A stretch of DNA of 64,000 bases from NCBI GenBank assembly GCA_964538615.1, contig CAZIGK010000001.1:62001-126000 (forward strand), in the 5' to 3' direction. The position numbers and the translations under genes were made by a program. Of this stretch, positions 61,156 to 64,000 are shown in pieces. This DNA comes from CAZIGK01 sp964538615. GTDB taxonomy: Bacteria > Pseudomonadota > Alphaproteobacteria > Rickettsiales > RI-342. Every line of letters begins with the position of its first letter. Within the stretch, counting starts at the first letter, position 1. The notes under the pieces were generated by a model that saw only the letters and a list, made by a program, of their open reading frames with translations, made no database searches and was not told the DNA's origin.

Positions 61156-63306
61156 ATGATGATACGCCAGCTACTACGGATGTTGCTGCGTTTATGTTAC
61201 CGGGTGGAGGTGAGTGGCGAAGCACACTACCGGGCTGCAGGTGAACGAGTATTAATGGTATCGAATCATCTATCGTTTCTGGATGCCATATTACTGGCGT
61301 GCTTTTTGCCGGAAAAGCCGATGTTTGCCATTAACACCCATATTGCCAAACGCTGGTGGGTACGGCCTTTTTTATCGCTGGTGCATGCATTTCCCATAGA
61401 CCCGACCAACCCGATGGCGACTAAAAAAATCATTGAAGAAATGCGCAAAGACCGCAAATGCGTGATTTTTCCGGAAGGGCGCATCACAGTGACGGGATCT
61501 TTGATGAAAATATACGAAGGGCCGGGACTGATTGCGGATAAGTCTGGTTCTGTGTTACTCCCTATCCGGCTGGAGGGAGCGCAATATAGCCCCTTCTCCC
61601 GACTGCGGGGAAAGGTGAGGCTGCGGTGGTTTCCCCGTATTACGCTGACCATTGAACCCCCTGTTGCCATTGACATACCAGAAGAAGTGAAAGGGCGCAG
61701 TCGGCGTGCGGCCATCAGTTTGCAGCTTTATGATATTATGAGTCATATGCTGTTTGATAGTTCCCCGCTTCAGGCGACTTTGTTTGAAGCACTGATGGAC
61801 TCCATGGCGATACATGGTGGAAACCACCGTATCGCAGAGGATATTCAACGCAGCCCCCTCACCTATCGGCAACTGATTGCCCGTAGCCGGATATTGGGGG
61901 ATAGGATAAAGCGGGAAGGACGTGACGGAGATCGGGTGGGTATTATGCTGCCCAATATGGTGAGTACACTGGTGTGCTTTTTTGCGGTGCAGGTGGCGGG
62001 CAGAGTCCCTGCCATGCTGAACTTCAGTACCGGCGCCGCCAACATTGCCAGTGCCATTCAAACCGCACAGATAGGGCGGGTGTATAGTTCCCGCCAGTTT
62101 GTGGAAAAAGGACGCCTGCAACCGTTGGTGACCGCTATGGAACAGGCGGGGGCTGAGGTCAGCTATCTGGAAGATATGGCAGCGACTATCCCTTTACGGG
62201 TCAAGCTATCCGGGCTTGTGTTAAGTTACTGCCCATGGCTGTTGCAACGCAGCCTGCCCAAACGCTGTGCAGAGGATACGGCTGTGGTGTTGTTTACCTC
62301 CGGTTCCGAAGGTGCCCCCAAGGGGGTTGCACTGAGCCATCGCAACCTATTGGCCAACCGATATCAGATGGCGGCTCGCATTGATTTTAACGCAACGGAT
62401 CGGGTGTTTAATGCCTTACCTGTGTTTCATAGTTTTGGCTTGACGGGAGGAACGTTATTGCCGGTTCTTTCCGGAGCGAGCGTGTTCTTTTACCCTTCCC
62501 CGCTACATTACCGGATTGTGCCTGAGCTGGCCTATGACACCAATGCGACCATTCTGTTTGGAACAGATACGTTTTTGTCTGGGTATGCGCGGTTTGCTCA
62601 TCCATATGATTTTTATAATGTGCGGTATATTTTTGCCGGGGCAGAAAAACTGAAAGAGGAAACGCGCCGCATCTATAGTGAAAAATATGGTGTGCGGATT
62701 CTGGAAGGATATGGGGCAACCGAGACATCACCCGTGATTGCCTGTAACACACCGATGCATCATAAAGCGGGAACAGTGGGGCGGATTCTGCCGGGCATTG
62801 AGACGCAACTGGAAGAGGTGCCGGGTATTGCAGAAGGCGGTAAGCTGAAAGTGCGGGGCCCCAACGTGATGCAGGGGTATTTACTGGCCTCGGCACCGGG
62901 GGTTTTGCAGCCGGTAGAGGATGGCTGGTACGACACTGGGGACATTGTGACGCTGGATGCGCAGGGATTTGTGACGATAGCCGGCCGTGCCAAACGTTTT
63001 GCGAAAATTGGCGGAGAAATGGTCTCTCTAACGGCAGTGGAAAAGCTGGCACAGGCCGTATGGCCGGGCTTTACGCATGCGGTGATTGCCGTGCCGGATG
63101 CCAAAAAAGGGGAACAACTGGTGCTATTCAGTGATAACCCGAAGGCAAACAGGGCTGAATTACAGCAGTATGGCAAAGAGAAAGGGGTATCGGAATTATC
63201 CATTCCACGTCAGATTGAGGTGGTATCCGCCATTCCGGTATTGGGTACGGGCAAGGTGGATCTGGTCAGCTTGAAAGAGCAATATGTACAAAAGCTCTCT
63301 GGCTGA
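61156..63306 (+). CDS. aas: Bifunctional 2-acylglycerophosphoethanolamine acyltransferase/acyl-ACP synthetase
   Basis: 716 residues. Residues ~30-190 are a PlsC-type acyltransferase with NHLSFLD (HX4D, His38-Asp43) and FPEGR. Residues ~215-716 are an AMP-forming ligase: TSGSEGAPKGVALSH (P-loop), GYGATETSPVIA, YDTGD, and the C-terminal GTGKVD lysine. It re-acylates lysophosphatidylethanolamine with activated fatty acid. The order with the LplT-like transporter supports a lysophospholipid repair unit. Confidence 0.95.
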   Translation: MMIRQLLRMLLRLCYRVEVSGEAHYRAAGERVLMVSNHLSFLDAILLACFLPEKPMFAINTHIAKRWWVRPFLSLVHAFPIDPTNPMATKKIIEEMRKDRKCVIFPEGRITVTGSLMKIYEGPGLIADKSGSVLLPIRLEGAQYSPFSRLRGKVRLRWFPRITLTIEPPVAIDIPEEVKGRSRRAAISLQLYDIMSHMLFDSSPLQATLFEALMDSMAIHGGNHRIAEDIQRSPLTYRQLIARSRILGDRIKREGRDGDRVGIMLPNMVSTLVCFFAVQVAGRVPAMLNFSTGAANIASAIQTAQIGRVYSSRQFVEKGRLQPLVTAMEQAGAEVSYLEDMAATIPLRVKLSGLVLSYCPWLLQRSLPKRCAEDTAVVLFTSGSEGAPKGVALSHRNLLANRYQMAARIDFNATDRVFNALPVFHSFGLTGGTLLPVLSGASVFFYPSPLHYRIVPELAYDTNATILFGTDTFLSGYARFAHPYDFYNVRYIFAGAEKLKEETRRIYSEKYGVRILEGYGATETSPVIACNTPMHHKAGTVGRILPGIETQLEEVPGIAEGGKLKVRGPNVMQGYLLASAPGVLQPVEDGWYDTGDIVTLDAQGFVTIAGRAKRFAKIGGEMVSLTAVEKLAQAVWPGFTHAVIAVPDAKKGEQLVLFSDNPKANRAELQQYGKEKGVSELSIPRQIEVVSAIPVLGTGKVDLVSLKEQYVQKLSG

Positions 63307-63322
63307 GGCATGCGCGGGTGTT

Positions 63323-63414
63323 GTCACGAGAGGGATAGCGTGCTGAAAATGGCTATTTTCGAAAACCGGAGGCGTACAAAACCTCTACATGCAGTTCATT
63401 ACATATCTCGTGAC
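63323..63414 (-). repeat. Interspersed TIR element, copy B (92 bp)
   Basis: Bounded by GTCACGAGA (63323-63331) and TCTCGTGAC (63406-63414), a perfect 9-bp terminal inverted repeat. Inside is GAAAAT-GGCT-ATTTTC. On the minus strand it aligns with copy A at 1142-1267 over both ends, and lacks part of the middle. It sits between the convergent aas and flagellin genes. Confidence 0.65.
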
Positions 63415-63422
63415 GTCTCTCT

Positions 63423-64000
63423 CTAGGACTCAATGAGTTTAAGAAGATTTTGCGGTAGCCGATTCGCTTGCGCCAGTACTGATACAGAGGCCTGAATGCT
63501 GACTTGTGATGTTGCATAGTCGGTGGATTCTTCCGCCATATCTGTATCCCAAAACACGGATTTTGCGGCATCTGTATTCAGGATGGTGGTGGTAAGGTTG
63601 GTGGCTGCGTAGTCAAAGCGGGATTGTAGCGCCCCGACATCTGCCCGGACGGAGGTTACCATGGCAATAGCGTTATCCAGTTGCGCAGAGGCTTGTTGCG
63701 CCTCGCTTAAACTGCGAATGTGCAGGGTGTCTGTTCCTAAATGTTGGGTTGAGACGGCGCGAATACCGACAGAAATAGCATCCTGCGTCTGATTGCCTGT
63801 TTGAAACAGAACGGCGCTATCCCCTTTACCAAGACGAAAACTTTGCTTGAGAACTTCCTCGAACTTTGCGGCATTATCAACGTTGTTCAAATGGCCGTTG
63901 GAGACAAAAGAACCCAATGCCCAATCCAGATGGATACGTTTCGCAGAGGTGGCGTCCCCATTTTTGCGGAGGATAATATTGGCGCCCGGTGCGAATTGAC
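63423..64000 (-). CDS. Flagellin, C-terminal part (runs off the window)
   Basis: The frame is open from the window edge to a TAG at 63423 (about 192 residues visible); an internal TTG at 63917 is not the start. The C-terminal flagellin D0/D1 helices are clear: SLSEAQQASAQLDNAIAMVTSVRADVGALQSRFDYAATNL, then DTDMAEESTDYATSQVSIQASVSVLAQANRLPQNLLKLI. This part packs into the filament core. Upstream of it is a variable, surface-exposed region (FAPGANIILRKNGDAT). It implies a flagellar filament in this organism. The N-terminal half is outside the window. Confidence 0.92.
   Translation of the reverse strand, partial: QFAPGANIILRKNGDATSAKRIHLDWALGSFVSNGHLNNVDNAAKFEEVLKQSFRLGKGDSAVLFQTGNQTQDAISVGIRAVSTQHLGTDTLHIRSLSEAQQASAQLDNAIAMVTSVRADVGALQSRFDYAATNLTTTILNTDAAKSVFWDTDMAEESTDYATSQVSIQASVSVLAQANRLPQNLLKLIES

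Overview
The window looks like a chromosomal segment of an alphaproteobacterium of moderate GC content. The evidence is gene content and order: GapR (DUF2312), COQ9 divergent from rpsU, an alphaproteobacterial-type AddB, an Rrf2-led suf operon with sufT, and homologues of mitochondrial complex I assembly factors (Mth938/NDUFAF3-like and squalene/phytoene-synthase/NDUFAF6-like). Flagellin at the right edge implies motility. I cannot name the genus. No rRNA, tRNA, CRISPR array, prophage or intact insertion sequence was seen.

Layout. 1-2.3 kb: partial SDR protein, secreted TPR protein, and a lineage-specific membrane protein with an HVPP repeat. 2.4-6.3 kb: aromatic amino acid catabolism, with hmgA and hppD on the minus strand divergent from phhA (phenylalanine to tyrosine, and 4-hydroxyphenylpyruvate to maleylacetoacetate), then gapR. 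6.3-14.6 kb: the most unusual stretch. A 1357-residue, highly diverged PEP-carboxylase homologue with lost catalytic residues is divergent from a small degenerate MNT-nucleotidyltransferase-like gene. That gene overlaps a 741-residue protein with two HEPN-like domains, and a two-domain PTPS/QueD-like protein follows. 14.6-19.6 kb: COQ9, rpsU, zinc ABC transporter genes, queA, an aldo/keto reductase. 19.7-25.4 kb: an unrecognised membrane protein, then gyrA-GNAT-coaD-cyclophilin (all minus). 25.4-25.9 kb: a block of modular stem-loop repeats. 25.9-30.3 kb: addB and ugd. 30.4-33.7 kb: hisN-like phosphatase, MFS, trmFO. 33.7-36.9 kb: a tiny membrane ORF, glutathione peroxidase, NDUFAF6-like protein, sodB, Mth938-like protein. 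36.9-43.1 kb: secD-yajC without secF, UDP-glucuronate epimerase, a glycosyltransferase/epimerase-like fusion, a metallophosphoesterase. 43.3-49.4 kb: rrf2-sufBCDS-sufT-sufA, led by a promoter overlapping a perfect 18-bp palindrome. 49.5-53.4 kb: exbB-exbD-exbD-tonB plus a secreted phytase-like protein. 53.6-63.3 kb: trkH-yggT-DUF167, argG, acyl-CoA dehydrogenase, lplT-aas-like pair. The window ends in the C-terminal part of a flagellin.

How the genes work together. Ugd and the epimerase would make UDP-galacturonate for the adjacent glycosyltransferase. The suf operon, the sodB promoter and the Ton system point to iron-linked control. LplT/Aas-like proteins would recycle lysophospholipids.

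Two non-coding repeat families stand out: a modular stem-loop repeat concentrated at 6.3-6.6 and 25.5-25.9 kb, and a shorter element with terminal inverted repeats near both ends of the window. In both, copies differ by paired changes that preserve hairpins. Everything here comes from reading the sequence; no database search or structure prediction was run.
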